A stretch of DNA of 64,000 nt from Flavobacterium hiemivividum (GCF_004349145.1 NZ_SMFO01000001.1:124001-188000), one strand, 5' to 3'. Positions 48,227-57,449 are shown, numbered from the stretch's first letter. Notes: generated by a model not told the origin, from the letters alone. Translations and numbers: made by a program.

Positions 48227-51200
48227 TTAGAATTTAAATTCTAGATTCATCCCATATGTTCTAGTTGATGGCAATGAACCACCTTCAAGACCTTGAGTAT
48301 TTCCACTACCATAAGAAGCCATCTCCGGATCCATTCCATTCCAATCTATTCCCCAAGTAAATAAATTTCTTGCGAAAAGTGAAAATCTAATAGTAGAAAA
48401 CAAAGGTCCAATCACTTTTTTAGGCATGCTATATCCAAAAGTAACTTCTCTTAATTTAACATAACCTGCATCAAAAACATTCAATGCATCAACACCAGCA
48501 TAGTGACTTTGAGCCCATTCTTGAGCACTTAGAGTAGAAGTGTTTTTTGTACCGTCTTCATAGACTGCATCTACAATAATACCATTTTCTCTGATTCCGT
48601 TAGCAGCTGTAGCTTCTAACATACCTGAATACGTTCCCCACATGTGTGAAGTAGAAAAATAACTACCCCCTTTTTGCATATCAATTAAGAAACCAAAATT
48701 AAAGTCTTTGTATTTGAAAGTATTTCTTATCCCCATATTGTACTCAGGAGTAATAGTACCTAATGATTTTTGTGCACTTGGAACGTAGTATCCATCAGCA
48801 TCAACAACTTTATTTCCATTGGCATCATACGTAAAGTCAGTACCAAAAATTTGACCATAAGGCTGTCCTGTGATAGCTAATAATCTAGCTTGAAAAGGAG
48901 CAGTACCAATTGTTAATTCGTTAACACCATCAATTAATTCAATTAATTTATTGTTGTTTTTAGCAAAATTCCAAGTGATATCCCATCTAAAATCTTCTGT
49001 TCTTACAGGATTAAGCGTTACTGTAGACTCAATACCTTTATTTTGCATTTTTCCTGCATTAACTAACGTGAAGTTAAAACCTGTAGCAGGATCAACTTGA
49101 ACAGGAGTTATCAAATCAGTTGTAGTTGCATCATAGTAAGTTACATCGATCCCAACTCTTCTGTTAAACAAGCTTAACTCTAAACCTACCTCTTTTGTCG
49201 TTTTTAATTCAGGAACGATAAAAGGATTATTTGAAGTACCTGGTTGACTATATCTTGGTGCACCTTGAAAAGGAGTACTTGTGTCAGCAAAATTAGCTAA
49301 GCTGTATGCTGAAGTACTGTTTCCAGCTTGAGCCCAACCTCCTCTAATTTTACCATAATTCAACCATGAAAGATCTGTTAATTCTGAGAAGATAAAACTT
49401 CCTGTAGCAGAAGCATAATTTACAGATTTGTAAACAGTACTAAACCAGTCACTTCTATCTGTAACTTCTAAAAACAACATATCTTTATATCCTAACGAAA
49501 CAAAACCATAGATACTATTCGTTCTAGTTCTTTCGTCCAAATTTGTAGCCAATGCAGGGCTAGAACTATTAGATAAATTATAAATATTTGGAAGTACTAA
49601 TCCACCTACAGTCTGACCAGTTACCCTTGAAAAGCTATAACTTCTTCTATTTGCTCCAGCAAAAGCGTTTAAGCTAAAATCACTAAATTTTTTATCATAA
49701 TGCAAACGACCTTCATAATTAAAATCAGTCAATGTTCTTGCATTTGTAGAAAAACTTGAAGTTGCTTGAGAACCTATAGCAACTCTTTCATTGATATTAA
49801 ATGAATAAGTATCTCCATAAACATTACCAACAGCATATAAATCCGGAGTAATATTATAGGTTATTTTTCCATTACCATATACTCTGTTTCTTGTATCAGA
49901 AGATGTATTTTCATTAATAATCCAATAAGGGTTATCAGAGTAGTTAGGAGTTCCATCATCCCAAGCAACTCTATTCCAAGATCTTTGTTGACCATTAGCC
50001 AATTTATAATCTTTTAGATCATTGAAATCCAACTGTCTTTGCCCCCATTGAAAGAATTTCTGAGCCAAACCATTATCACCGTATCCTACCTCTGGTCTAT
50101 TAAAACCTCTTGTTTGAACGTAAGTTGCAGAACCTTCCACTTTAAGCTTATCGCTCAACTGAGCATTAGCATTAAGCGAGAACGTGTTTTTTGTCAAAGT
50201 TGAATTAGGAACAATTCCTTCCGTTTTTTGATTAGCATAAGAAAATCTCACGCCTGAATCTTTATTAGATCTTGTAAAAGACAAAGAGTTATTTCTTGTA
50301 ACTCCTGTTCTAAAAAAGGAATCAACATCATTTTCAGAAGCAAGCCATGACTTTTCTTTTAAATAGTCATTAGAAAACTCTGGGTCAAAAGCATTCCATG
50401 GCAAATATTTTAAGTTAGCATCATATTTAGGCCCCCAGCTTTCATCTGTTGCATAATCAGCAATATTATATGTTTGACCGTTTATAACTTGTTGCTCAAA
50501 AGTCGATGCGCTTCCACCACCGTACTGTCTTTGCAATTTTGGCATGATATAAACAGATTCGAATGTAATACCACTATTAAATGATATCTCCGATCTACCT
50601 TCCCCATTTTTACCAGATTTTGTAGTATATAAAATAGCTCCATTACCAGCTCTACTTCCATAAAGCGCCGCAGCTGGACCACCTTTTAATACTGTCACAG
50701 ATTCTACATCGTCAGGATTAATATCTGCTGATGCATCACCATAATCTCTACCTCCTGCACCTCTTTGAGTAGCGCTTGAGTTGTAATTTCCATTATCTAA
50801 AGGAATTCCATCAATTACAATTAATGGTCTATTTTCTCCTGTTACAGATCCAATTCCTCTAATAACTACTCTAGTTGAACCTCCCATTGTAGAAGGAGAT
50901 GTTACTTGCAAACCTGCAACATTCCCAGACAAAGCAGAAACAGCATTATTTGTTCCTCCTTCACTTAGAACACTACCTTTTAAATCTTGAGCAGCATAAC
51001 TAAGAGATTTTTTCTCTCTTTTAATACCCAATGCCGTAACAACGACTTCATTTAACTCATTAGCTGAGTCTTTCATCACTACATTAATTGTAGTCGAAGC
51101 ACCAACAGTAGCTACGAAATCTTGCATACCTACAAAGGAGAAAACTAAAACGTCACCAGCTTTAGCCTGAATAGCGTATCCACCATCAAGGTCAGTTTGA

Positions 51201-51355
51201 GCACTTTTACCACTCCCTTTTACGACTACATTTACTCCAGGAATTGATCCTATCGCATCCGAAACAACACCTTTAATCGTTTGCTCTTGTGCAAAAGCAA
51301 ACTGAATTGACAACGCCAGTATCAGCGTATAAATCCATTTAAATTTTAATCTCAT
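48227..51355 (-). CDS. SusC/RagA TonB-dependent transporter (pair 3)
   Basis: A 1042-residue outer-membrane transporter from the ATG at 51353-51355. The frame is open 17 codons upstream, but the signal peptide MRLKFKWIYTLILALS starts at this ATG, as in the other two SusC genes. The regulatory-like domain (GVVSDAIGSIPGVNVVVKGS), the region NEVVVTALGIKREKKSLSYA and the plug motif KGGPAAALYGSRAGNGAI are visible, and the barrel ends TYGMNLEFKF. Substrate unknown. Confidence 0.95.
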   Translation of the reverse strand: MRLKFKWIYTLILALSIQFAFAQEQTIKGVVSDAIGSIPGVNVVVKGSGKSAQTDLDGGYAIQAKAGDVLVFSFVGMQDFVATVGASTTINVVMKDSANELNEVVVTALGIKREKKSLSYAAQDLKGSVLSEGGTNNAVSALSGNVAGLQVTSPSTMGGSTRVVIRGIGSVTGENRPLIVIDGIPLDNGNYNSSATQRGAGGRDYGDASADINPDDVESVTVLKGGPAAALYGSRAGNGAILYTTKSGKNGEGRSEISFNSGITFESVYIMPKLQRQYGGGSASTFEQQVINGQTYNIADYATDESWGPKYDANLKYLPWNAFDPEFSNDYLKEKSWLASENDVDSFFRTGVTRNNSLSFTRSNKDSGVRFSYANQKTEGIVPNSTLTKNTFSLNANAQLSDKLKVEGSATYVQTRGFNRPEVGYGDNGLAQKFFQWGQRQLDFNDLKDYKLANGQQRSWNRVAWDDGTPNYSDNPYWIINENTSSDTRNRVYGNGKITYNITPDLYAVGNVYGDTYSFNINERVAIGSQATSSFSTNARTLTDFNYEGRLHYDKKFSDFSLNAFAGANRRSYSFSRVTGQTVGGLVLPNIYNLSNSSSPALATNLDERTRTNSIYGFVSLGYKDMLFLEVTDRSDWFSTVYKSVNYASATGSFIFSELTDLSWLNYGKIRGGWAQAGNSTSAYSLANFADTSTPFQGAPRYSQPGTSNNPFIVPELKTTKEVGLELSLFNRRVGIDVTYYDATTTDLITPVQVDPATGFNFTLVNAGKMQNKGIESTVTLNPVRTEDFRWDITWNFAKNNNKLIELIDGVNELTIGTAPFQARLLAITGQPYGQIFGTDFTYDANGNKVVDADGYYVPSAQKSLGTITPEYNMGIRNTFKYKDFNFGFLIDMQKGGSYFSTSHMWGTYSGMLEATAANGIRENGIIVDAVYEDGTKNTSTLSAQEWAQSHYAGVDALNVFDAGYVKLREVTFGYSMPKKVIGPLFSTIRFSLFARNLFTWGIDWNGMDPEMASYGSGNTQGLEGGSLPSTRTYGMNLEFKF

Positions 51356-51707
51356 TATCTGTCTTTTTGAATTAATTAGTTCACAAAAATCCCAATAAAA
51401 CCTCAAATAAATCCTACCTCGCTAACATAAAAAACAAAGTTTAACTTTAGCATTCAAAAAAATCACACAAATTGTTAAAAAAAAGAACTTATCTAATTTT
51501 ATTATAATAAAAAAGATATTTAATGAAATTAAAGTTTTCGCAGCAAACCTCTATTTGGCGGGGATTACGCATCGATAAGGGTTATTATTATGTTAATTTA
51601 ACAACATATTTATGTTAGCTACTTGCGAACAAACCAATATTATGCACTCCCTAAATTATAGATAAAAGTGCGAATTTTATTAAATTCGAAAAAAATATAT
51701 GGCATAA
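51356..51707. other. Upstream region of SusC pair 3
   Basis: An AT-rich stretch without a gene. It contains a perfect short palindrome GTTAA-T-TTAAC (51592-51602). No -7 consensus for the SusC gene was found, so the promoter is unlocated. Confidence 0.4.
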
Positions 51708-51750
51708 AAAAAATAGATTGAAACGGACATGCCGTCGCAATCTATTTTTT
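51708..51750 (-). terminator. Terminator after lipB
   Basis: A perfect 13-bp stem AAAAAATAGATTG (51708-51720) / CAATCTATTTTTT (51738-51750) contains an inner ACGG/CCGT stem. It lies about 50 nt after the lipB stop. Confidence 0.85.
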
Positions 51751-51798
51751 CAAAAAGTTAAGCTAACTCTTAGATATACTTTTACTTTTTTTCATAAA

Positions 51799-52500
51799 TT
51801 AATTGACCAACTCACTTTCAAAAAGTGTCGAAAAATGTTTTACTATTTTTGATTTAATTTCCTCTTCATCCACTTTGTCCACACCAAGTTCTACATGTAA
51901 AGAAGTTACGGCTTTCCCGCGAATCCCACAGGGAATGATATTATCAAAGTAACCCAAGTCAGCATTTACATTTAATGCAAACCCATGCATGGTAACCCAA
52001 CGCGAAGCGCGAACGCCCATCGCACAAATTTTTCTAGCAAATGGAGTCCCTACTCCTAGCCAAACTCCTGTCTCACCTTCGCTGCGAGAACATTCGATTC
52101 CATACTCTTGTAAAGTAAGAATAATAGATTCCTCAAGAAAACGCAGGTATTTATGAATATCAGTAAAGAAGTTTTCTAAGTCAATAATAGGATAACCTAC
52201 AATTTGCCCCGGACCGTGATAGGTAATATCACCACCGCGATTGATCTTGTAGAAAGTAGCTCCTTTATCTTCCAATTGTTTTTCTGACAACAGTAAGTTA
52301 GTCAAATCACCACTTTTTCCCAACGTGTAAACATGTGGATGTTCCACAAACAAGAAATAATTTGGAGTCTCTAAAGTAAGCTCCTCTCGCCTATTCCTGA
52401 TTTTAAGATCTACAATTCCTTTGAATAACTCTTCTTGGTATTCCCAAGTTTCTTTGTAGTCTTTCTTTCCTAAATCTTGAAGTTGGATGGTTTTATTCAT
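51799..52500 (-). CDS. lipB: Octanoyltransferase LipB
   Basis: Transfers octanoyl from acyl carrier protein to the lipoyl domains of 2-oxoacid dehydrogenases, the first step of lipoate synthesis. It has 233 residues. Family motifs: RGGDITYHGPGQIVGYPI, then GVRASRWVTMHGFALNVN, then the acyl-binding IIPCGIRGKAVTSL with the catalytic Cys, and the catalytic Lys of the GKAVTS segment. lipA is not in the window. It ends in a terminator. The leader starts with a short GTCATTGC-type repeat. Confidence 0.96.
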   Translation of the reverse strand: MNKTIQLQDLGKKDYKETWEYQEELFKGIVDLKIRNRREELTLETPNYFLFVEHPHVYTLGKSGDLTNLLLSEKQLEDKGATFYKINRGGDITYHGPGQIVGYPIIDLENFFTDIHKYLRFLEESIILTLQEYGIECSRSEGETGVWLGVGTPFARKICAMGVRASRWVTMHGFALNVNADLGYFDNIIPCGIRGKAVTSLHVELGVDKVDEEEIKSKIVKHFSTLFESELVN

Positions 52501-52501
52501 T

Positions 52502-52530
52502 TGTCATTGCTAGGAACGAGGCAATCTCTT
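52502..52530. repeat. GTCATTGC-type palindromic repeat before lipB
   Basis: Right after the lipB start codon on the opposite side, the sequence TGTCATTGCTAGGAACGAGG and the following CAATCTC resemble a widespread bacterial repeat of the form GTCATTGC-GAGGAACGAAG-CAATC. ATTGC (52506-52510) pairs with GCAAT (52521-52525). Only one copy is seen in the window. Confidence 0.45.
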
Positions 52531-52635
52531 TTCGTTCACTTATTTGTTAGCTGCAAAGGTAGTATTAATTCTTGTTTTAGGCCAAGAAGACATAAAATCA
52601 CAATGGATAACTAAAGAATAATTCTAAAACTATAT

Positions 52636-53364
52636 TTACTCCAAAACTACTTCTAGCGCTGTAATTTCAGGGTTTTGCAAGCAATCGCCTAAAAGAAATT
52701 CTATTTTTAAAGCTTTTCTATCTTCACTTATTTTAGCATTGGGATTTGAAACCGATTTTATTTTTCGCAGAAAATGGTAGTTCAAAACATAGGATTGACT
52801 GATTTTCGCTGTAGAAAATTGCTTCTTTATTTCTGAAATTTTACTCTGCTCTTTTTGCAGTTGTACTGAATCAGTAATCGAAACTATTCTCCTGAAAATA
52901 GTTCCGTCAAACGAATAACTCACTGCATAATAATGCTCCTCGGCAGATAAAGCGTAGTTGTGTGCCAAATCAGAAGCATAGTTCTCTGTTTTATATAAGT
53001 CCGGAACCGCTTCGATTGTCCCGAATTTCTGCGAAATAACGGTGCGAAATTCTTTTTCGTAAGAACTTTTTTTGATATAAACTTTTATGTCCTTGAATTT
53101 ATTAAAAATAGCTTTTTCAAATGCCGGAAGACGAGAATAATTATCAGAATATTTTGTGATATAATCCTTAAAAGCATAAGTTGTATCGACAAATTTTTCT
53201 TCTCGGGAATAATTTCCACCTACTAATTGCATATAACTGTGTTCGTCACGAAGTTGGACTACTTCTATGGTTCCGCTTCCGTCCTCGTTGAGATAAATGG
53301 TCTCATTAACTTGGCAACTACTTGCAATAATTAGCACTACTAAAAGGTAAAAGTATTTTTTCAT
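52636..53364 (-). CDS. Lipoprotein of unknown function
   Basis: A 242-residue exported lipoprotein with signal peptide and lipobox ASS-C17. The mature start ETIYLNEDGSGTIEVVQL is the only regular feature. I do not recognise the family. It is a single gene with no terminator seen after it, 135 nt upstream of lipB. It may be a flavobacterial lineage-specific protein. Confidence 0.75.
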   Translation of the reverse strand: MKKYFYLLVVLIIASSCQVNETIYLNEDGSGTIEVVQLRDEHSYMQLVGGNYSREEKFVDTTYAFKDYITKYSDNYSRLPAFEKAIFNKFKDIKVYIKKSSYEKEFRTVISQKFGTIEAVPDLYKTENYASDLAHNYALSAEEHYYAVSYSFDGTIFRRIVSITDSVQLQKEQSKISEIKKQFSTAKISQSYVLNYHFLRKIKSVSNPNAKISEDRKALKIEFLLGDCLQNPEITALEVVLE

Positions 53365-53488
53365 TTTGTTTTCTAAGTCAATATTTACAGCTTACGGCTT
53401 GGTTTAATTTTTTATAAATGTAATTAATTTCCGATGATCTATCGTTTTTCATTTTTGAAAACGTTTTTAAAATCAAAACCGTCTAGCA

Positions 53489-53559
53489 TAGCCCTGATCG
53501 AGCCGATATCCTCCCAGTCCCGACGCTTTGGGACTGGGAGATTAAGGGGAGAGCAGGAC
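53489..53559 (+). repeat. Structured intergenic element, copy A (upstream of lysS)
   Basis: The element has 5' pattern GAT-G-AGC-GA-ATCCT, a perfect 11-bp hairpin CTCCCAGTCCC (53511-53521) / GGGACTGGGAG (53530-53540), and 3' pattern AGATT-AAG-GGA-AGC-GAC. The same 5' and 3' patterns occur on the minus strand at 25582-25654. It ends 131 nt before lysS. The remaining part of the 326-nt gap 53365-53690 holds a spurious short frame and the lysS promoter. Confidence 0.65.
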
Positions 53560-53614
53560 AAAATACAATTGAAAAAACACAAATTTGTGCTCCTGAAAAT
53601 AGAACTATTAAGAA

Positions 53615-53652
53615 TGCAATTTTAAGACTTTATGATTTTGCAATTTTAAGAC
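53615..53652 (+). repeat. Direct repeat overlapping the lysS promoter
   Basis: TGCAATTTTAAGAC occurs at 53615-53628 and again at 53639-53652, offset by 24 nt. The second copy includes the G of the -33 TTTTG element (53636-53640). Confidence 0.55.
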
Positions 53653-53668
53653 ATAAAGACTATCTTTG
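53636..53668 (+). promoter_or_regulatory. lysS promoter
   Basis: TTTTG (53636-53640), 20 nt, then TATCTTTG (53661-53668) match both Bacteroidota promoter elements. The -7 box is 22 nt before the lysS ATG. Confidence 0.7.
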
Positions 53669-53690
53669 CGCTCTTAAAAAACAGCACAAA

Positions 53691-55388
53691 ATGGCCTTAT
53701 CAGAACAAGAAATCATCCGAAGAGAAAAACTTCAAACCTTACGCAACTTAGGAATCAATCCTTATCCTGCCAATCTTTTCCCAGTAAATCATACTTCGAA
53801 GCAGATAAAACAGGAGTTTGAAGAAGGTAAGAAGGTAATTGTTGCCGGGCGTTTGATGAGTGTGAGAGATCAAGGAAAAGCTTGTTTTGCCGAATTGCAA
53901 GATAGTGACGGCCGTATTCAATTGTACGTCAACCGTGATGTTTTATGTGAAGGTGATGATAAAACTTTGTACAATCAGGTATTTAAAAAATTAACCGATT
54001 TAGGTGATTTTATTGGTATCGAAGGAGAATTATTTACTACGAAAGTGGGAGCACAATGCATTCGCGTGGATGGATTTACTTTTTTGAGTAAAACATTGCG
54101 TCCGTTGCCATTGCCAAAAGTAGATGAGGACGGAAAAGTACACGATGCCTTTAACGACGCTGAATTGCGTTATAGAATGCGTTATGTAGATTTAACGGTG
54201 AATGAGCATGTGAAAGAAACGTTTATCAAGAGAACAAAAATGTTCAACGCGATGCGTTCTTTCTTTAATGATAGAGGATATCTTGAAGTAGAAACTCCTG
54301 TTCTACAACCGATTCCTGGTGGTGCTGCAGCGCGTCCGTTTATCACGCACCACAATTCACTAGACATGCCATTGTATATGCGTATTGCTAATGAGTTGTA
54401 TTTAAAAAGATTGATTGTTGGTGGTTTTGAAGGAGTTTATGAGTTTTCGAAAAACTTCAGAAATGAAGGAATGGACAGAACGCACAACCCAGAATTTACC
54501 GCTATGGAAATATATGTAGCCTACAAAGACTACAACTGGATGATGGAATTTGCCGAAGACCTTCTTGAGCACTGCGCAATTGCCGTTAATGGAACGAGCG
54601 AAGCAACTTTTGGAGAGCATAAAATCAACTTTAAAGCTCCATATGCACGTGTAACGATGACTGATTCTATCAAGCATTTTACTGGTTTTGATATTTCAGG
54701 AAAATCGGAAGCAGAGCTTTTTGATGCCGCAAGAGGCATGGGAATTGATGTGGATGCAACAATGGGTAAAGGAAAATTGATTGATGAGATTTTTGGCGCT
54801 AAATGCGAAGGAAATTATATTCAGCCAACATTCATTACTGATTATCCGAAGGAGATGTCACCCTTGTGTAAAGAACACAGAGACAATCCAGATTTAACGG
54901 AGCGTTTTGAATTAATGGTTTGTGGTAAGGAAGTAGCAAATGCTTACTCTGAGCTTAACGACCCAATTGATCAACGCGAACGTTTTGAAGAGCAAATGCG
55001 ATTATCTGAAAAAGGAGATGACGAAGCGACAGGAATAATCGATGAAGACTTCCTTAGAGCATTAGAATACGGAATGCCCCCAACATCTGGTATGGGAATA
55101 GGAATGGATCGTTTAATTATGTATTTGACTAATAATGCTTCTATTCAAGAAGTGTTGCTGTTTCCTCAAATGAGACCAGAGAAAAAACAAGTTCAACTAG
55201 AAGAAGACGAGAAATTAATTGTTTCTTTATTACAGTCGAATGAGAACCAAATGGAATTTGGTTTACTAAAAATAAAATCAGAATTGAGCGGTAAAAAATG
55301 GGATAAAGCCATGAAAAACCTATCTGCACTTGGAATGACTGAAGTCGTAGTTGATGGAGAAGGTAAAGCGTGTCGCTTGAAAGGGTAA
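53691..55388 (+). CDS. lysS: Lysyl-tRNA synthetase, class II
   Basis: Charges tRNA-Lys. The 565 residues have an N-terminal OB-fold anticodon-binding domain (about 60-160), class II motif 1 around FNDRGYLEVETPVLQPIPGG, motif 2 FRNEGMDRTHNPEFT and motif 3 GMGIGMDRLIMYLT. The C-terminus has an extra tail of about 70 residues beyond motif 3, longer than E. coli LysS. It ends in a perfect terminator. Confidence 0.98.
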   Translation: MALSEQEIIRREKLQTLRNLGINPYPANLFPVNHTSKQIKQEFEEGKKVIVAGRLMSVRDQGKACFAELQDSDGRIQLYVNRDVLCEGDDKTLYNQVFKKLTDLGDFIGIEGELFTTKVGAQCIRVDGFTFLSKTLRPLPLPKVDEDGKVHDAFNDAELRYRMRYVDLTVNEHVKETFIKRTKMFNAMRSFFNDRGYLEVETPVLQPIPGGAAARPFITHHNSLDMPLYMRIANELYLKRLIVGGFEGVYEFSKNFRNEGMDRTHNPEFTAMEIYVAYKDYNWMMEFAEDLLEHCAIAVNGTSEATFGEHKINFKAPYARVTMTDSIKHFTGFDISGKSEAELFDAARGMGIDVDATMGKGKLIDEIFGAKCEGNYIQPTFITDYPKEMSPLCKEHRDNPDLTERFELMVCGKEVANAYSELNDPIDQRERFEEQMRLSEKGDDEATGIIDEDFLRALEYGMPPTSGMGIGMDRLIMYLTNNASIQEVLLFPQMRPEKKQVQLEEDEKLIVSLLQSNENQMEFGLLKIKSELSGKKWDKAMKNLSALGMTEVVVDGEGKACRLKG

Positions 55389-55406
55389 TTTTAACTACAT
55401 CTATTT

Positions 55407-55444
55407 ATAAAAAAAGGAACTTCGTGATGGAGTTCCTTTTTTTA
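55407..55444 (+). terminator. Terminator after lysS
   Basis: AAAAAAAGGAACT (55409-55421) pairs with AGTTCCTTTTTTT (55431-55443) around a 9-nt loop. Confidence 0.85.
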
Positions 55445-55665
55445 TACGATTCGACTTATTCTCACGGTTCCTTGTTGCCAAATTCTACCAAATTATTATC
55501 TAAATCATTATTCAACGAGTCAAGAGCAACGTATAAAAAACAGTTACAAACTGGTAGGTGCCGTATTGAAATCTCTCTCCAAAATCGTATTATTGTGGCT
55601 AATTTTTATTGTCTACGAATTCGTTCTTGAATCCATTTAGATTAATAAAAACATTTAAATTGATT

Positions 55666-56100
55666 ATGAGTCAAATAGAATTAATTGAAGGGGAAATCTT
55701 CAATGATTATCGCGGTCAGATTTCGTCTATGAACAATTTTAAATTTGGTAAAATAGAACGTTATTACTTTATTCATCATCCCGATCCTTCGATAATTAGA
55801 GGCTGGCACGCGCACCAATTTGAAAAAAAATGGTTTCAATGTGTAAAAGGATCCTTTACTTTAGCTTTTGTAAAAATTGACGATTGGGACAAGCCATCAA
55901 AAGATTTGCAGCCTGAAATTTTTGAACTATCAGAAGCAAAAAGCGAAATAATATGCTTGCCTGAAGGATATGCTAATTGCATAAAAGCACATAAAAAAGA
56001 CAGCGTTTTATTGGTTTTTTCTGGAAAACGAATTCCAGAAGCTTATGACGATTCTTGGCGTTATGAAGCAAACACTTGGGTAGACTGGTCAAAATATTAA
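55666..56100 (+). CDS. Cupin-fold sugar 3,4-ketoisomerase/epimerase-like protein (WxcM/FdtA type)
   Basis: A 144-residue cupin from the ATG at 55666. The frame opens with a TTG 19 codons earlier, which is less likely. The block IIRGWHAHQFEKKWFQCVKGSFTLAFV contains the two His and Trp residues of the WxcM/FdtA-type metal-free sugar isomerase cupins that act on dTDP-sugars. No dTDP-sugar genes are nearby, so the pathway is not evident. Alternatively it may be a dTDP-4-keto-rhamnose epimerase-like protein. It ends in a bidirectional terminator. Confidence 0.75.
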   Translation: MSQIELIEGEIFNDYRGQISSMNNFKFGKIERYYFIHHPDPSIIRGWHAHQFEKKWFQCVKGSFTLAFVKIDDWDKPSKDLQPEIFELSEAKSEIICLPEGYANCIKAHKKDSVLLVFSGKRIPEAYDDSWRYEANTWVDWSKY

Positions 56101-56118
56101 GTTATTTATTCGAAAGTA

Positions 56119-56156
56119 AAAAAAGACTGAACTAATCATTTAGCACAGTCTTTTTT
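56119..56156. terminator. Bidirectional terminator: cupin gene and nir operon
   Basis: AAAAAAGACTG (56119-56129) pairs with CAGTCTTTTTT (56146-56156). It lies between two convergent genes and has A and T tracts on both sides. Confidence 0.85.
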
Positions 56157-56182
56157 CCTGAATTAATTACCCTTGAATGTAT

Positions 56183-57442
56183 TTATTTAATCCCAAATAA
56201 TCTTGGATTGATGTTGACCATGACCCAAACCCAGTTGTTTGTATTGTCAGCATTTCCTCCTTTTAGCCTTTCTAAGGTTGATGAACCAAACATTTGAGAA
56301 TATCCCGCCGAAGCTACGATGTCTTTTTGCAGCGCATAACTTGTCGTAAAATCGACTTCCGTACCTAAATAGCTGTCCATTTTAGTACTGGAGGCATCCA
56401 AAACAGTATTGGGAGCCGAGAAAACATGCGGAATTAAAGCAAACTGCCATTTGTTTTGAGCGTAACTTAATTTCAAATATGCATCACTTAATCCAACACT
56501 ATTCTGATGATTTCCTACGTAGAAATAATCCATAAATCCATTAAATCCGTGATTGGTTCCAAAAAGAGGTGTGAAGGATTTAAAATCAGTACTCATGTCG
56601 TTTTGGTCTTTTCCAGATAGGAATTCATAGCCTAATGCCGCTTTAAACTTGGATGTAACGGCATATCCTACATTTGCAGCAGCATAAAAAGCATTCACAT
56701 CAGTACCGCTGCTTTTTCCTCTTTGCATATATAAACCCACATTAGTATCCCAGTTCTTTTCCTTGTAGGAAAGATAGGTTCCAAAAGTTTGCTTATAATC
56801 TACCTTCAAATCGGTGATGGTTTTTGCATATTCATAACCGGTATTCAACAGCAACAAACTTATGTTCAATTCACTAAATTGTGTATGATACCAAGCATAT
56901 TGCATGGATTTATAATTAGTAATATAAGGCGTAGTGGGTGCCACCAGATTCTCGGCATTTGTATTTAATGCGAACCCCAAGTCCAGCTTGTCGCTATTTT
57001 TTTGAAAAGAGATGACTGCAGCATCGTGGCTTTGTCCTTGTTGCGCCCAGTCAATTTCTCCTAAGATGCGCTGGTTATCATATGAAATTACTTGACGCCC
57101 TATGCGTGCACTCCAGTTAGAATCAAAATTATATTGTGCCCAAGCTTCAAATACAGCAATTCCATTTTTATCAGAAGTGGTAGTTGTAGCAACGTCTCCC
57201 CAAGTGCGTATGTTTTGAAAAGTCAATTTGGCTTTCAGTTTTTCCTGTGCGTAGTTCAAGTTCAAACGGGAACGCTGGGATACAAATGAGGCTGCATCTA
57301 CTTCGTCTGGCATCAGGGTTTTAAATCCATTTCTATACTCATATCTTGGTCTAAGCTGTAGACTTGCGTCAAATTCTTGGGCATAACTACCTATACTTAC
57401 CATTCCTAAAAATGATAAACCTATTGTTTTTAATAATTTCAT
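56183..57442 (-). CDS. Outer-membrane porin, alginate-export (AlgE-like) family
   Basis: A 419-residue outer-membrane protein with a signal peptide ending GSYAQE and a regular beta-strand pattern. The block ARIGRQVISYDNQRILGE is typical of the alginate-export porin family, and the barrel continues to the final residues. Other members transport alginate or other anions. Here the gene is the last in the nitrite reductase operon, 7 nt after the SCO gene. That suggests nitrite or another anion as cargo; this is inference from position. Confidence 0.85.
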   Translation of the reverse strand: MKLLKTIGLSFLGMVSIGSYAQEFDASLQLRPRYEYRNGFKTLMPDEVDAASFVSQRSRLNLNYAQEKLKAKLTFQNIRTWGDVATTTTSDKNGIAVFEAWAQYNFDSNWSARIGRQVISYDNQRILGEIDWAQQGQSHDAAVISFQKNSDKLDLGFALNTNAENLVAPTTPYITNYKSMQYAWYHTQFSELNISLLLLNTGYEYAKTITDLKVDYKQTFGTYLSYKEKNWDTNVGLYMQRGKSSGTDVNAFYAAANVGYAVTSKFKAALGYEFLSGKDQNDMSTDFKSFTPLFGTNHGFNGFMDYFYVGNHQNSVGLSDAYLKLSYAQNKWQFALIPHVFSAPNTVLDASSTKMDSYLGTEVDFTTSYALQKDIVASAGYSQMFGSSTLERLKGGNADNTNNWVWVMVNINPRLFGIK

Positions 57443-57449
57443 GATTGAT

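Noticed and set aside
53434..53625. 63-codon frame upstream of lysS
   Set aside because: It runs through the structured repeat element and has no ribosome site or protein features.
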